Origin: Gallionella sp.
GTDB taxonomy: Bacteria; Pseudomonadota; Gammaproteobacteria; Burkholderiales; Gallionellaceae
Assembly: GCA_028710525.1 (NCBI GenBank)
Contig: JAQTTY010000007.1
Coordinates: forward strand, 62,001-126,000
Length of the DNA stretch: 64,000 bases
Direction: 5' to 3'
Shown: piece after piece, positions 8,990 to 18,098 of the stretch
Layout of the letters: every line of letters begins with the position of its first letter
How positions within the stretch are numbered: position 1 is the stretch's first letter
The notes under the pieces: generated by a model
What the model saw: the letters and a program-made list of their open reading frames with translations, nothing else
Databases searched by the model: none
Told to the model about the DNA's origin: nothing
Program-made: the position numbers and the translations under genes

Positions 8990-10060
8990 TCAATTGATCG
9001 TTGCGCGAAACGTGATAACAACACTCGCTGGGGCGGCAACATTCCCCAGCGAGACAGAAACAGTATTGGTAGCAAATTGGGCGACGTCGGCATCGATGGC
9101 ATCGGTCATAGCGGCTCCGCCTACCGAGATGCTGCCTGGGACATAAGTGAGATTGGCGGGAATAGGATCAGACACGACCAAGCCGCTTGCAATCCCTACA
9201 CCATTCAAGTTAACGGTAATTTGGTAAGTCATGACGGCGCCGGGCATAAGCAGGGCCCCGCCTAGAGGATCGGCCACGCTCAACACACTCTTGTTCATCA
9301 CAAAACCCAGACCGGTGGCAACGTAGCTGCAAGTCGCCGCGGCCTCAGCTCGCGGTGTCACCACGATGGCATTGCCAGCGCCATTCCCCAGATTGTCACC
9401 CACGCCCAAAAGTCGAGTGGCGACTGCCGCACCGGCTGCACCCGTAGTACGCGACGTGACGATCAACAACACATCGCCTTGCGCATTGGCCGGCACATTA
9501 GATGTGTCGCTCAACACGTACACGACCAAGCCCTTGCCCGCCGCAATCACCGGATCATTCATACCCGGCACATAGGCTAGATCCGCACCAGGCTGAAATC
9601 CGGCGACATTATTGGTCTCAAGAAAGATCGCGCCGGTGGGCGTATTCAGCGGGTCATACGCGACGCTATTGATGGGGGTGTAGTTGCCTGCGGGGAGCGG
9701 TAATGGGCCATTGCTGCGAGCGATGCTGAAAGACTCCGAACCATTGCCACCGTTGCTCAGCAAGAAGGTCAGCACATCATTGATACTGGGGCTATTGACC
9801 GCGACGCTGGGTAAACTTTGACAAGTTAGTACCGGCTGAATGATCTCATCCACCAGCACAACAGCGGCCAAGCTGGACATAGGGGATTGAGGTGTACCTC
9901 CTATCGCATAGTTCACGATAGCGGTATTGGTGATCAAAGTACCTGCCGGCGTTGCTGCTAGTGCGCTCACCGGAATCGCAAAGCAACTAAACAACCATGC
10001 GCAGAGCGCATAGGAAAAATAGCTAAATTTTCGCTTGGTATTACTCATAGTGTGTCGCAT
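8990..10060 (-). CDS. Exported DUF11-type protein (356 aa), first gene of the cluster
   Basis: Two ATG codons (10060 and 10048) are possible, and neither has a strong ribosome binding site. A signal peptide (KRKFSYFSYALCAWLFSCFAIPVSALA) leads to GTLITNTAIVNYAIGG, the motif repeated at the N-terminus of the 453- and 1849-residue proteins. The C-terminal third is a good DUF11 domain (VMTYQITVNLNGVGIASGLVVSDPIPANLTYVPGS...), ending in VITFRATIN. It is the promoter-proximal gene of five minus-strand genes that all encode exported proteins of this type. The family is broadly distributed and poorly characterised. Confidence 0.75.
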   Translation of the reverse strand: MRHTMSNTKRKFSYFSYALCAWLFSCFAIPVSALAATPAGTLITNTAIVNYAIGGTPQSPMSSLAAVVLVDEIIQPVLTCQSLPSVAVNSPSINDVLTFLLSNGGNGSESFSIARSNGPLPLPAGNYTPINSVAYDPLNTPTGAIFLETNNVAGFQPGADLAYVPGMNDPVIAAGKGLVVYVLSDTSNVPANAQGDVLLIVTSRTTGAAGAAVATRLLGVGDNLGNGAGNAIVVTPRAEAAATCSYVATGLGFVMNKSVLSVADPLGGALLMPGAVMTYQITVNLNGVGIASGLVVSDPIPANLTYVPGSISVGGAAMTDAIDADVAQFATNTVSVSLGNVAAPASVVITFRATIN

Positions 10061-10192
10061 TGAAGTTATTGTTGTGCGGCTTAATACTATTTGACTGCCC
10101 TGCTGTCATCGGCAGTTAAGCTAATGCATAGCGTCATCACGATCCAATCCGGTACTCTTGTAAGCCATATTCCTACACATAAAGGTAAAAAA
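10061..10192 (-). other. Probable 5' leader of the DUF11 gene cluster
   Basis: No gene is seen between 10061 and 10424. Next to the first DUF11 gene the putative transcript leader contains a 6-bp hairpin (ACTGCC 10094-10099 with GGCAGT 10111-10116). I compared it with the cyclic-di-GMP riboswitch core and found no convincing match, so I name only the hairpin. Confidence 0.3.
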
Positions 10193-10200
10193 GTGTCGCG

Positions 10201-10228
10201 ATTATATTCGAATAAGATGATTTAGCAA
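10201..10228 (-). promoter_or_regulatory. Candidate sigma-70 promoter for the DUF11 cluster
   Basis: On the minus strand TTGCTA (10223-10228) and a perfect TATAAT (10201-10206) are separated by 16 bases, about 140 bases before the first DUF11 gene. The -35 box matches four of six consensus positions. No experiment or comparison supports it yet. Confidence 0.4.
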
Positions 10229-10424
10229 GTTTTGTCGGTCAAAAATCCGACAAGCGGTGCGTCTGAAATCAGCTTATTTTTCAAAGCACCTAAGCAATTT
10301 CATTACACCTAGCCTTAAGAGTTGCCTAGATATATTTATGACAGGACGTGTAAGTCCTATTCTTACTGTAATGCGCAGCACTCTAAGCTGCCGCGATCCA
10401 GCATTTGTTCTGAGCTGAAATGCA

Positions 10425-10450
10425 AAAAGGGCATCCGAAGATGCCCTTTT
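10425..10450 (-). terminator. Rho-independent terminator after the parvulin gene
   Basis: A perfect 10-bp stem (AAAAGGGCAT / ATGCCCTTTT) with loop CCGAAG and a T-run on the minus strand, 44 bases after the parvulin stop. It is nearly symmetric and could act in both directions. Confidence 0.8.
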
Positions 10451-10493
10451 ATTCAATGCACTAGCTGGTAATCCAGCTATATACTGCCTGCAA

Positions 10494-11279
10494 TCACTCT
10501 ACTTTGGCTTTCGCTTCCAATTCGGCGATGGCCTTCTGTACCGACTGCTGCTGTAAACGCTGCTGCAACTGTGGCTTTACCTCTTCGAAGGTCGGTACCT
10601 TCAAAGCTCGCTCGTCGTCCAACAGGATGACATGCCAGCCAAACTGCGACTGTACTGGCACTTTGGTGTACTCACCCTTTTTCAGGGTTTTCAATGCGTA
10701 GGCGAAAGGCGGTACGAAGTTGCTCGGCACCGCCCAACCCAATGATCCACCCTGCGCAGCAGAACCCGTATCCATCGACTTTGCAACCAGTTTTTCGAAC
10801 TTAACCTTCTTGTTCAGCTGGGCGATGATCGCTTTCGCTTCATCTTCAGACTCAACCAAAATATGGCGAGCGCTGTATTCCTTGTCACCCAGCTTGACTT
10901 TACGGGCTTCATATTCCTGCCTCAACAAATCATCGCTGACCGGATGACTCTTCACATAATTCATCAGGAAGGCATTGATCAATACAGATTGCTTAGCCAT
11001 CTCGATCTCATTCATCACGTCGGATGTCTTATCCAGACCAAGCTTCTTGGCTTCCTGAGACATCAGTTCGCGCTTAATCAGATTCTCACGCACGCTCTTG
11101 CGCAACTCAGGGCTATCTTCACGACCTTGTGCAACTTCGCCTTTAACCGCCATATCCACAGAGGACTGGGAGATAGAGACGCCATTGACCAGTGCAGCAG
11201 ATTTCTCTTCGGCAAAGGCCGGATTGAAGGCCAGCGCACCCAAAATCGTCAAAACTGCAAATTTCTTCGTATTCAACAT
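10494..11279 (-). CDS. Periplasmic parvulin-type peptidyl-prolyl cis-trans isomerase
   Basis: A signal peptide (KKFAVLTILGALAFNPAFAEE) is followed by a helical chaperone-like segment. The PpiC/parvulin domain then runs from about residue 130 to 230, with the family landmarks YSARHILVESEDEAKAI, AAQGGSLGW and FGWHVILLDD. Proteins of this build catalyse proline isomerisation and assist folding of exported proteins. The ATG at 11279 was chosen over the GTG just upstream because AAGGA stands seven bases before it. It is the last gene of a minus-strand group and is followed by a terminator. It resembles betaproteobacterial PpiC rather than full-length SurA, which has two parvulin domains. Confidence 0.85.
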   Translation of the reverse strand: MLNTKKFAVLTILGALAFNPAFAEEKSAALVNGVSISQSSVDMAVKGEVAQGREDSPELRKSVRENLIKRELMSQEAKKLGLDKTSDVMNEIEMAKQSVLINAFLMNYVKSHPVSDDLLRQEYEARKVKLGDKEYSARHILVESEDEAKAIIAQLNKKVKFEKLVAKSMDTGSAAQGGSLGWAVPSNFVPPFAYALKTLKKGEYTKVPVQSQFGWHVILLDDERALKVPTFEEVKPQLQQRLQQQSVQKAIAELEAKAKVE

Positions 11280-11300
11280 CACTGATCCTTTTCGATTAGA

Positions 11301-11570
11301 TTATTCAATTTCGCTGGGCGTTTTAGCGTCTATGGTGAGCGCGTGTATGTCGCGTTCCATCATTTCAGCGAGCGCGGAATATATCATACGGTGGCGTGTC
11401 ATCTTGCTTTTACCAGTAAAATCAGGGGAGGTGATTTGTAACAAATAATGACCACCGCCAGCCTTCGCACCCGCATGTCCGGCATGTCGGTGACTCTCGT
11501 CAACAATCTCCAAGCGTAGCGGGTGCAGCACCGCAAGTCGCTGTTTCATCAGACTTATGCGTTCACTCAC
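11301..11570 (-). CDS. bolA: BolA family protein
   Basis: About 89 residues from a GTG start at 11570, which gives [12 protein letters not shown], the usual BolA N-terminus. The GTGA overlaps the stop of the preceding YciI gene by four bases, so translation is probably coupled. The BolA signature is clear: [29 protein letters not shown], with the conserved histidine, then an RHRMIYSAL helix. BolA proteins bind monothiol glutaredoxins and Fe-S clusters and take part in iron-sulphur trafficking and stress responses. A longer upstream in-frame extension is out of register with the family and was not used. Confidence 0.85.
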   Translation of the reverse strand: MSERISLMKQRLAVLHPLRLEIVDESHRHAGHAGAKAGGGHYLLQITSPDFTGKSKMTRHRMIYSALAEMMERDIHALTIDAKTPSEIE

Positions 11571-11872
11571 GCTGGAAATACTTTCCTGAAAGGCTTGACC
11601 TGCACCTCGGCATAGACACCCGCAGCCACATAGGGGTCGGCATCGGCCCACTCTTGAGCCGCCTGCAGGGTAGTAAATTCGGCAACGATGAGACTCCCTG
11701 TATACCCTGCCGCGCCTGGGTCTGCCGCATCGATAGCAGGGAAAGGCCCTGCCAACAGCAACCGTCCCTGTTCCTGCAAAGCGTGCAGGCGTGCTAAATG
11801 ATTAGGCCGCACCGACATGCGGCGCATCAGACTATCTTCTACATCTTTACCGACGATGGAATACAGCATCAC
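11567..11872 (-). CDS. yciI: YciI family protein
   Basis: 101 residues matching the YciI fold in length and in motifs: a start [17 protein letters not shown], the conserved [22 protein letters not shown] helix and His, then GSLIVAEF and [17 protein letters not shown]. YciI proteins are small ferredoxin-like-fold dimers with a proposed enzymatic His-Asp pair; no substrate is settled. It overlaps bolA by four bases and follows yceH by eight. Confidence 0.85.
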   Translation of the reverse strand: MMLYSIVGKDVEDSLMRRMSVRPNHLARLHALQEQGRLLLAGPFPAIDAADPGAAGYTGSLIVAEFTTLQAAQEWADADPYVAAGVYAEVQVKPFRKVFPA

Positions 11873-11880
11873 TTCCTCCT

Positions 11881-12564
11881 TTATTGATCGTTGCCTTGTT
11901 CTAATGACACACCTAACTCACCGCATAACCACGCCAACTGCTGACGCAAATCTTGCACCTCGTCTTCCAATTTGGCCACATTGGCTTTGAGTGCAGCGAT
12001 TTCTCCCACGGTTACATCCGCTCCCGTGACAGGGCTCCGCGACACGGACACCTCGATAACCGGCTCGCCCGACAAGAGATGCATCCAGCGATTCTCACGC
12101 GCGCCCGGTTGGCGCGGCAGCTCGACGACCAAAGCCCCAGCAGTACGCTCAGACAACTCGGTCAGAAAACTCTCCACCGAAGAAATGTCGGCGAACTTGT
12201 GCAGCCTGTCGCAGCTGATGCGCAACTCACCAGCAGTCTGCGGACCACGCAACATCAGCATGGTCAACAGAGCCAGTGACTGACTTGGGATATGCAACAC
12301 CTTCTCGATGTTGTGCGCATAACGCGATGCCCTGCCACCGCTACTCTCCATGGTCAGCGACAAACTGCGCAGATTATCCAGCGCGGCTTGTACCTCAGCC
12401 TCGCTGGCCTCCATCACGGGATCACGGCTGCTCTTCTGATTACAACCCGACACCAAGGAATTCAAGGTCAATGGATAACTGTCCGGCACGGTGCGCTGCT
12501 TTTCGGCGAGCACGCCCAAAACGCGGGTCTCAAGCAAAGAAAGTATAGGTAAAGGGTTGGTCAT
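11881..12564 (-). CDS. yceH: YceH family (DUF480) protein
   Basis: 227 residues. The N-terminal [40 protein letters not shown] stretch is diagnostic for YceH/DUF480. The two winged-helix-like halves and the C-terminal coiled-coil (about residues 185-215, [18 protein letters not shown]) are complete. The biochemical role is not known. It begins with ATG and is the first of three tightly packed genes (yceH, yciI, bolA). Confidence 0.88.
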   Translation of the reverse strand: MTNPLPILSLLETRVLGVLAEKQRTVPDSYPLTLNSLVSGCNQKSSRDPVMEASEAEVQAALDNLRSLSLTMESSGGRASRYAHNIEKVLHIPSQSLALLTMLMLRGPQTAGELRISCDRLHKFADISSVESFLTELSERTAGALVVELPRQPGARENRWMHLLSGEPVIEVSVSRSPVTGADVTVGEIAALKANVAKLEDEVQDLRQQLAWLCGELGVSLEQGNDQ

Positions 12565-12614
12565 AACTTAGGATGTTTCGCTCCGTTTATTGCATGGATT
12601 CGATGTTAATTTGT

Positions 12615-13388
12615 TCAGATATTGCGGTGACGCTTGATCAAATCGTGGGCGAGTTGTATCTCTTTGGCCTGTTCGGTCGCCATCGCTACCATATCCGCAG
12701 GTAGCCCCTGACCTATCAATTTATCTGGATGATGCTGACTCATCAGCTTACGGTAAGCACGCTTGATCTCCGCATCGCTGCTCTCCTTAGTGACCCCCAA
12801 TGCCTTGTAAGCGTCTTCCAAGTTATCCGCAGTATCAACAGGTACGCCACCAAAATGCGACTGGTTCAGCACCATGTCTTTGAGATGCAGGAAGGCGGCC
12901 CGGTCATAGCCCAAGCGTGCAGCGATATCGAGCAGCAAAGCTTCTTCAGCCGGATGAAAATGTCCATCCGCCAAGGCCATCACGATCAGATAAATCAGCA
13001 GCACCTGCTTGAGATCTTTGGTATTACCGCAGATCGACAAGAAACGATCATAAGTGGCCTTGATATCGAATGCCGGATCTGTTCCCTTCTTAAAAAGCGC
13101 GATAGCCTGTTGCCTGTGCTGCTCCGTCATGCCCAGTTTCTGCATGAATTGCTCAACATGGTCTATCTCATCTTGTGACACATGACCATCGGCCTTGGCC
13201 AGCTTGCCCATAGAGATAAAAACCGTTTCTAAAAACACCGCCTGACGCAAAGCGTTCTGCAGAGGATTGGCCGCACCTGCGCCATAGATACGCACGCGAT
13301 CGAAGAAAGAGCCGGCAAAAAAACCTAACAACGCGCCCCAAAAACCGAACAAGTAATAGCCTAAGAAAACACCGATGAGTTTGAACAA
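12615..13388 (-). CDS. djlA: DjlA-like membrane co-chaperone (TerB + J domain)
   Basis: An N-terminal membrane segment (about residues 3-25, rich in Gly and Phe) anchors the protein. It is followed by a TerB/DjlA central domain (about 45-170) and a C-terminal J domain with the HPD motif in MSQHHPDKLIGQGLP. This is the domain order of DjlA, which stimulates DnaK ATPase at the membrane. Translation appears to use TTG at 13388, preceded by GGAGC at good spacing. The symbol is given by architecture. Confidence 0.8.
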   Translation of the reverse strand: MFKLIGVFLGYYLFGFWGALLGFFAGSFFDRVRIYGAGAANPLQNALRQAVFLETVFISMGKLAKADGHVSQDEIDHVEQFMQKLGMTEQHRQQAIALFKKGTDPAFDIKATYDRFLSICGNTKDLKQVLLIYLIVMALADGHFHPAEEALLLDIAARLGYDRAAFLHLKDMVLNQSHFGGVPVDTADNLEDAYKALGVTKESSDAEIKRAYRKLMSQHHPDKLIGQGLPADMVAMATEQAKEIQLAHDLIKRHRNI

Positions 13389-13673
13389 GACAGCTCCAAA
13401 AAATTGACACTCTAGAATGGAGCGCCATTATACCTATGGGCACGCTACAACCTTAAGTATCTCCGACTCGCTAGAGATAGTGCTTGTACGAATTATTGTG
13501 AATTGACAACGACAACTTTACTCAAATAAAGTGCGGCCTCTTGCAGATACACCATAACGATATTAAGGCGCACGTACGCTTGATGCATATGGTGTAAACC
13601 GGAACGGGAGGTCTGGAGCAAGGTGGCATGTGCTCCAATGCACATTGGTAAAACCACCTATACGGAGATGCTC

Positions 13674-15215
13674 ATGAGTTCCACTGAAAACAAAATTTCG
13701 GCCGGAAATAAGCAAGAAGTAAAACATCATGTAGTCAGCCCAATTCAAACTTCTAGCCTAAAAGCAGAGGAAATTCACCCTTTAGCAGTCCAACCCAAGC
13801 GGAAAGTTGCGATACTTGTGACGCACGGTATGGGGCAACAAGTCCCCTTTGAATCTATAGATACGGTAACTAATGGTTTGATTGCGGCAGCCAAACGGCA
13901 CGGGGCCAAAGTTAGCGAAGTCAATGCCCGATTGATTCAAGACAAAAATAAAAAGAAATCTCAACGTGCTGAATTCACCATGCGTGACACGCATGGGCAA
14001 GACATCGACGTCCATGTCTATGAGGGTTACTGGGCACCCATCACAGAAGGTAACGTCATCTTAAGGGACGTATTGAGCTTTCTATATGACGCTGCTTGTA
14101 ATGGTATTAAAAACAGCTCTCTTGGTTTCACGCGATGGATTTTCGATAGAACCGTGCATTTTGGTATTCAAGGAAAAGCAGGTTTGCAGTTAGCTATCAC
14201 ATTGACAACACTGCTCAGTCTCATCGCAATCAATACGGTCACCACGATGCTCAGTGGTTACAAATTGCTCGCTTCGAATATGACAATGCAGGTTTCAGAA
14301 GATCTGTTCAGAACCTATACAAATATCGCTGGCACCTATCTAGTCATCACACTTGTATTTGGACTGCCCATAGTAGGGCTGATCTGGTTACGGAAATATA
14401 TCGCACGACCCAGTCAAAATTCCATTTGGAAAATAACCACATATGTGTGGCAAAAATTCATGTGGCTATGGCTGCTGACAACGATAGCCATAGGCTTATC
14501 AATGGTATGGGCCTATTTCGACTCTAAACTACCCGACAAGCTGCCATTACTTCACTTGGATGAATTTTGGATACCCATTTGGATAATCCTCGCCGTTATC
14601 TCGTGGAAGATTCGCGGTGTGTTAGTGCAATACATGGGAGATGTGGCTGTGTATGTCGATGCTCATAAAGTGGATCGATTTAGCGAATTACGTAAACAGA
14701 TTAAGGACAGGGTATTTGAGCAAGCCAAAATCATCTACGGCAACCAAGACTACAAACATGTCGCGTTGATAGGACATTCTTTAGGCTCTGTGGTCACTTA
14801 TGACACACTCAATGCTCTCTTGAATTTTGACGATCTCAATCCGCACGAGCAGATGAATGTGGCGAACCGAACCAAACTGTTGCTGACTTTTGGCTCCCCG
14901 TTAGACAAGACAGCATTCATCTTTGCTTCGCATGTGAGCTCAAAGCGCGACACACGCGAGACACTCGCCGCAACCGTACAACCTCTCATACAAAACTACA
15001 AAAAATTTAGAAACTTCAGATGGATCAACATCTACGCAAAACGCGATATCGTCAGCGGCCGTTTGGATTTTTATGATGATAAAGAAAATGATGACTGCAC
15101 ACCCGCTCGAGCGGTAGATAACCTCATTGATGAGGATGCTCTGATTCCATTGGCCTCACACAATGAATACTGGCAGAATCCCCTGCTTTTCGACAAGCTC
15201 TACACCCACCTATAA
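13674..15215 (+). CDS. Membrane-anchored alpha/beta hydrolase-like protein
   Basis: ATG at 13674 was chosen because GGAG lies seven bases upstream; the frame is open further. The protein has HGMGQ at about residue 50, a lipase-like oxyanion motif. Several hydrophobic segments follow between about 170 and 320 (LAITLTTLLSLIAINTVTTML, LVITLVFGLPIVGLIWL, WIPIWIILAVIS). The nucleophile elbow GHSLGS is at about 367, with LLTFGSPLDKTAF after it. The catalytic Ser is therefore present. Membrane segments interrupting the hydrolase fold are unusual. The substrate is unknown. The next gene begins two bases after its stop. Confidence 0.7.
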   Translation: MSSTENKISAGNKQEVKHHVVSPIQTSSLKAEEIHPLAVQPKRKVAILVTHGMGQQVPFESIDTVTNGLIAAAKRHGAKVSEVNARLIQDKNKKKSQRAEFTMRDTHGQDIDVHVYEGYWAPITEGNVILRDVLSFLYDAACNGIKNSSLGFTRWIFDRTVHFGIQGKAGLQLAITLTTLLSLIAINTVTTMLSGYKLLASNMTMQVSEDLFRTYTNIAGTYLVITLVFGLPIVGLIWLRKYIARPSQNSIWKITTYVWQKFMWLWLLTTIAIGLSMVWAYFDSKLPDKLPLLHLDEFWIPIWIILAVISWKIRGVLVQYMGDVAVYVDAHKVDRFSELRKQIKDRVFEQAKIIYGNQDYKHVALIGHSLGSVVTYDTLNALLNFDDLNPHEQMNVANRTKLLLTFGSPLDKTAFIFASHVSSKRDTRETLAATVQPLIQNYKKFRNFRWINIYAKRDIVSGRLDFYDDKENDDCTPARAVDNLIDEDALIPLASHNEYWQNPLLFDKLYTHL

Positions 15216-15217
15216 AT

Positions 15218-16267
15218 ATGACGTCAATACCATACGCTGAAGAGGAAGGCAGTAGCTCGCCAAACGTATTCAATATACTTTCCACCCCCGTCACGCAGCA
15301 GACCCACCGCTTCGAATTCACCGGCAGTGGCAGCGAGTATTTCAAGATATGGATCGTTAATCTGTTGCTCACGGTGCTGACGCTAGGCATCTACAGCGCA
15401 TGGGCCAAGGTCAGGCGCATGCATTACTTCTACCGCAACACTCGCTTGGATGGCGCGAACTTTGAGTACCACGGCTTGCCTATGGCGATCCTCAAAGGCC
15501 GCCTCATTGCAGCAGTATTATTTGTTGGCTATTCGGTAGTGGGCAATGTGAACCCGCTGTTGGGTATTGCCTTTTTCATTCTGCTCGCCATCGTGATGCC
15601 TTGGCTGATCGTGCGCTCTTTGCGTTTCCAACTGTACAACAGCAGTTATCGCGGCCTACGTTTCGCCTTCGACGGCGATGACCGCGGTGCCTATCGCGTG
15701 TTCCTGCTCTATCCCTTCCTCGCCGCGATGACACTGTATCTACTGGCGCCCTACGCCCATCAGCAGATCAAGCAGTATCAACATCGCAGCAGTCGCTTTG
15801 GTGCTACCTACTTTAGTTTCACCGCAGGTGCGGGCAGCTTCTACGCTATCTATCTCAAAGTGCTAGGCATGTTATTGGGCTTGTTCATCGTGATAGGCAT
15901 AGCCATCTACGGGCAATCCCCCCTCATGTTCGGTCTGCCAATATTGTTCCTAATCATCATGGCCTATCCTGCCGTAAAACTACCCAACCTGATTTGGAAC
16001 TCGACTGGCATTGGACGCCATCGCTTCTACAGCACGCAAGAGGTGCTGCCTTATCTGTGGATCACCATCACCAATCTGTTGGGCATCGTCCTCACCCTAG
16101 GCTTGTTCGTACCTTTTGCGACCATACGTATGATGCGTTACAAGCTTGAACATATGGGACTAAATGCACAAGGCGAATTGTCTGAATTCGTAGCGGGCCA
16201 AGCGCAGGATGCCAGCGCGTTAGGAGAAGAGATGTCCACGATGTTCGACGTTGATATTGCACTCTGA
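15218..16267 (+). CDS. YjgN family (DUF898) inner-membrane protein
   Basis: 349 residues with about eight to ten hydrophobic segments. The N-terminal FEFTGSGSEYFKIWIVNLLLTVLTLGIYSAWAKVRR block is the DUF898/YjgN signature, and a related block recurs near residue 275 (LGIVLTLGLFVPFATIRMMRY). The function of DUF898 is unknown. It lies between a lipase-like protein and an M48 protease with almost no spacing, and the DUF898-M48 pair is a recurring gene neighbourhood. This suggests a joint role in envelope processing (inference). Confidence 0.85.
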   Translation: MTSIPYAEEEGSSSPNVFNILSTPVTQQTHRFEFTGSGSEYFKIWIVNLLLTVLTLGIYSAWAKVRRMHYFYRNTRLDGANFEYHGLPMAILKGRLIAAVLFVGYSVVGNVNPLLGIAFFILLAIVMPWLIVRSLRFQLYNSSYRGLRFAFDGDDRGAYRVFLLYPFLAAMTLYLLAPYAHQQIKQYQHRSSRFGATYFSFTAGAGSFYAIYLKVLGMLLGLFIVIGIAIYGQSPLMFGLPILFLIIMAYPAVKLPNLIWNSTGIGRHRFYSTQEVLPYLWITITNLLGIVLTLGLFVPFATIRMMRYKLEHMGLNAQGELSEFVAGQAQDASALGEEMSTMFDVDIAL

Positions 16268-16268
16268 C

Positions 16269-17300
16269 ATGTTGAGCGCACGTTACTACGACGGTAAGAC
16301 CGCTACCGCACACGAAGTCGATATCTTGCTCGATGGCGCTCATCTGTTTTTGCGTGGCAGCGATTTCAACGTGCGCTGGCCACTGGCCGATATCGATATC
16401 TCTGAGCGTCTCGGCAACACTCCGCGCAGATTGAGCTATGCGAACCAGGGGCATTGCGAGATCACCGATCATGCCGCGCTAGATGAACTGCTGCACAACT
16501 CTGGCATACGTCATAGCTGGTTGGATCATATGCATCACAGCTTGATGTGGGCGGGACTAGCCGCCGTGCTCATTGTCATCACCCTGCTCGCGTCTTATCG
16601 CTATCTGTTGCCCTGGGGTGCCGAAGTCATCGCCATGCGCACGCCCGCGACAGTTTTGGCAAAGATGGGAAGTTCCACGTTAGAGGCTATGGATAGCGTC
16701 ATGTTGCAGCCCAGTGAATTGGCTGCGGCGCGCCAACAGCAACTGATCGCGGCGTATGCCAAACTCAAATCACCCGATGCCGCACCACCCGACTATCGCA
16801 TCATCTTCCGCAGCTCGCCGCGCATGGGCGCGAACGCCTTCGCCTTGCCCGATGGAAGTATCGTCTTACTGGATGAATTAGTCGCCGCGACAGAAGACGA
16901 CAATGAGATCATGGCTGTATTGGCGCACGAGCGCGGCCATATCGAACGCCGCCATGCCCTACGTATGGTGCTGCAAAGTTCCGCCGTCGGCTTGGTAGTT
17001 GCTTGGTATGCGGGTGATGTCAGCACCCTGCTGAGCAGCGTGCCCGCGGCTTTGCTGGAGGCACAATACTCGCGTGGTATGGAAACAGAAGCTGACCAAT
17101 ATGCGGTGAGCACACTGCATCTGAACGGACTGTCGCCTTGTCTATTAGCCAGTATGCTGAATAAATTGGAAGCGGCCCATCTTCCTCCACAGCTAGAAAA
17201 ATCAGCTGCTAAAGATACGGATACAAATAGCGCGCTGGACTATCTTTCTAGCCATCCCGCCACGACAGAGCGTGCTAATTTGATCTGCCCGCAGCACTAA
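16269..17300 (+). CDS. M48 family metalloprotease
   Basis: The zinc-binding HExxH motif is visible as HERGH at about residue 220 (VLAHERGHIERRHALRM), with a downstream glutamate in SRGMETEADQYAV supplying the third ligand, as in M48 peptidases. A membrane segment lies near residues 95-115 (LMWAGLAAVLIVITLLASYRYLL). The N-terminal 80 residues form a separate soluble domain. The ATG at 16269 directly follows the TGA of the DUF898 gene. A role in degrading or trimming membrane or periplasmic proteins is likely from the family. Confidence 0.88.
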   Translation: MLSARYYDGKTATAHEVDILLDGAHLFLRGSDFNVRWPLADIDISERLGNTPRRLSYANQGHCEITDHAALDELLHNSGIRHSWLDHMHHSLMWAGLAAVLIVITLLASYRYLLPWGAEVIAMRTPATVLAKMGSSTLEAMDSVMLQPSELAAARQQQLIAAYAKLKSPDAAPPDYRIIFRSSPRMGANAFALPDGSIVLLDELVAATEDDNEIMAVLAHERGHIERRHALRMVLQSSAVGLVVAWYAGDVSTLLSSVPAALLEAQYSRGMETEADQYAVSTLHLNGLSPCLLASMLNKLEAAHLPPQLEKSAAKDTDTNSALDYLSSHPATTERANLICPQH

Positions 17301-17304
17301 AAGA

Positions 17305-17330
17305 AAAAGGCGACCACATGGTCGCCTTTT
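17305..17330. terminator. Bidirectional terminator between convergent genes
   Basis: AAAAGGCGACC pairs with GGTCGCCTTTT around a four-base loop, between the convergent M48 and OB-fold genes. A-runs and T-runs on both sides suit termination from either strand. Confidence 0.8.
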
Positions 17331-17351
17331 CAATCAGCCTATCGTTTGCAA

Positions 17352-18035
17352 TCACTGCACCGTCGCATCCTCAATCAGCACCTTGTAGGAATAGCCCGCC
17401 CCGAAATCTTGGTTGGTATGCACCACACCTTTGACGGTGATGATGTCGCCCAGCTTGGTGGGGTTGGCGCTGGTGACTAGGATGTCGTTGCTGTTATCGG
17501 TCTCAGCACCGGAGCCGTCGCGCAGATGTATCCAGTTCTTGCCCATGATGCCGGGGTTGTACTTCACCACTTTGCCCTGTAGCAACACTGTCTTGTCTTT
17601 CAATGTGGCGGCCTTGCCGACGATTTCGGCGACGGTATAGGCGTTCGCGCCTTTGGCCTTACTGACATGGACATCGCTCAGATCGACACTGGCTGGTGCA
17701 CCGCTATGCGCCGCATCGTAGTGACCCGCGCCATTATTCAAAGTACCAAATAGGATGACGGGGAAGGTCTTCTTCAAAGACTTACTCTCGAAGTCATGCA
17801 TGGTCATCACGTTTTCTATCGTAACCATCGCGCCCTTCTTCAACGGCGTGGCGTTCACCGCCGCCCAGACCTGTCCTTCACTGGTCTTGAGCATCAGATA
17901 GGTATAACCCTCTACATCGATGACTTCCAACACCTTGCCTTTGACAACCGTACTGGCAGCAGGCTGCGCAGGGGCATCCGCGGCAAAGGTCAGGCTGGCG
18001 AACATCAGCAGGCAAACGGTCAATAGGGCTTTCAT
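17352..18035 (-). CDS. Exported OB-fold (nucleic-acid-binding-like) protein
   Basis: Start at ATG 18035, preceded by GGAGTAAGGAAGTG; a 10-codon upstream extension lacks support. The signal peptide is MKALLTVCLLMFASLTFAADA. Two OB-fold-like modules follow, at about 30-95 (VVKGKVLEVIDVEGYTYLMLKT) and 130-225 (KTVLLQGKVVKYNPGIMGKNWIHLRDG, with ILVTSANPTKLGDIITVKG). Such proteins occur in the periplasm of many proteobacteria and are often annotated as DNA-binding or NrfJ-like, although their ligand is not established. Confidence 0.7.
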   Translation of the reverse strand: MKALLTVCLLMFASLTFAADAPAQPAASTVVKGKVLEVIDVEGYTYLMLKTSEGQVWAAVNATPLKKGAMVTIENVMTMHDFESKSLKKTFPVILFGTLNNGAGHYDAAHSGAPASVDLSDVHVSKAKGANAYTVAEIVGKAATLKDKTVLLQGKVVKYNPGIMGKNWIHLRDGSGAETDNSNDILVTSANPTKLGDIITVKGVVHTNQDFGAGYSYKVLIEDATVQ

Positions 18036-18098
18036 CACTTCCTTACTCCTCAAAAAATACTGCATTCAAAAATAATGTTTCTTTCCCCTAGGGGGAAA

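Noticed and set aside
10061-10192. Possible cyclic-di-GMP (GEMM) riboswitch in the leader of the DUF11 cluster
   Set aside because: Only a short hairpin and a CCGG-like stretch agree; the conserved core was not found.
10274-10456. 60-codon minus-strand frame between the DUF11 cluster and the parvulin gene
   Set aside because: It overlaps the parvulin terminator, has no ribosome binding site and no protein-like composition.
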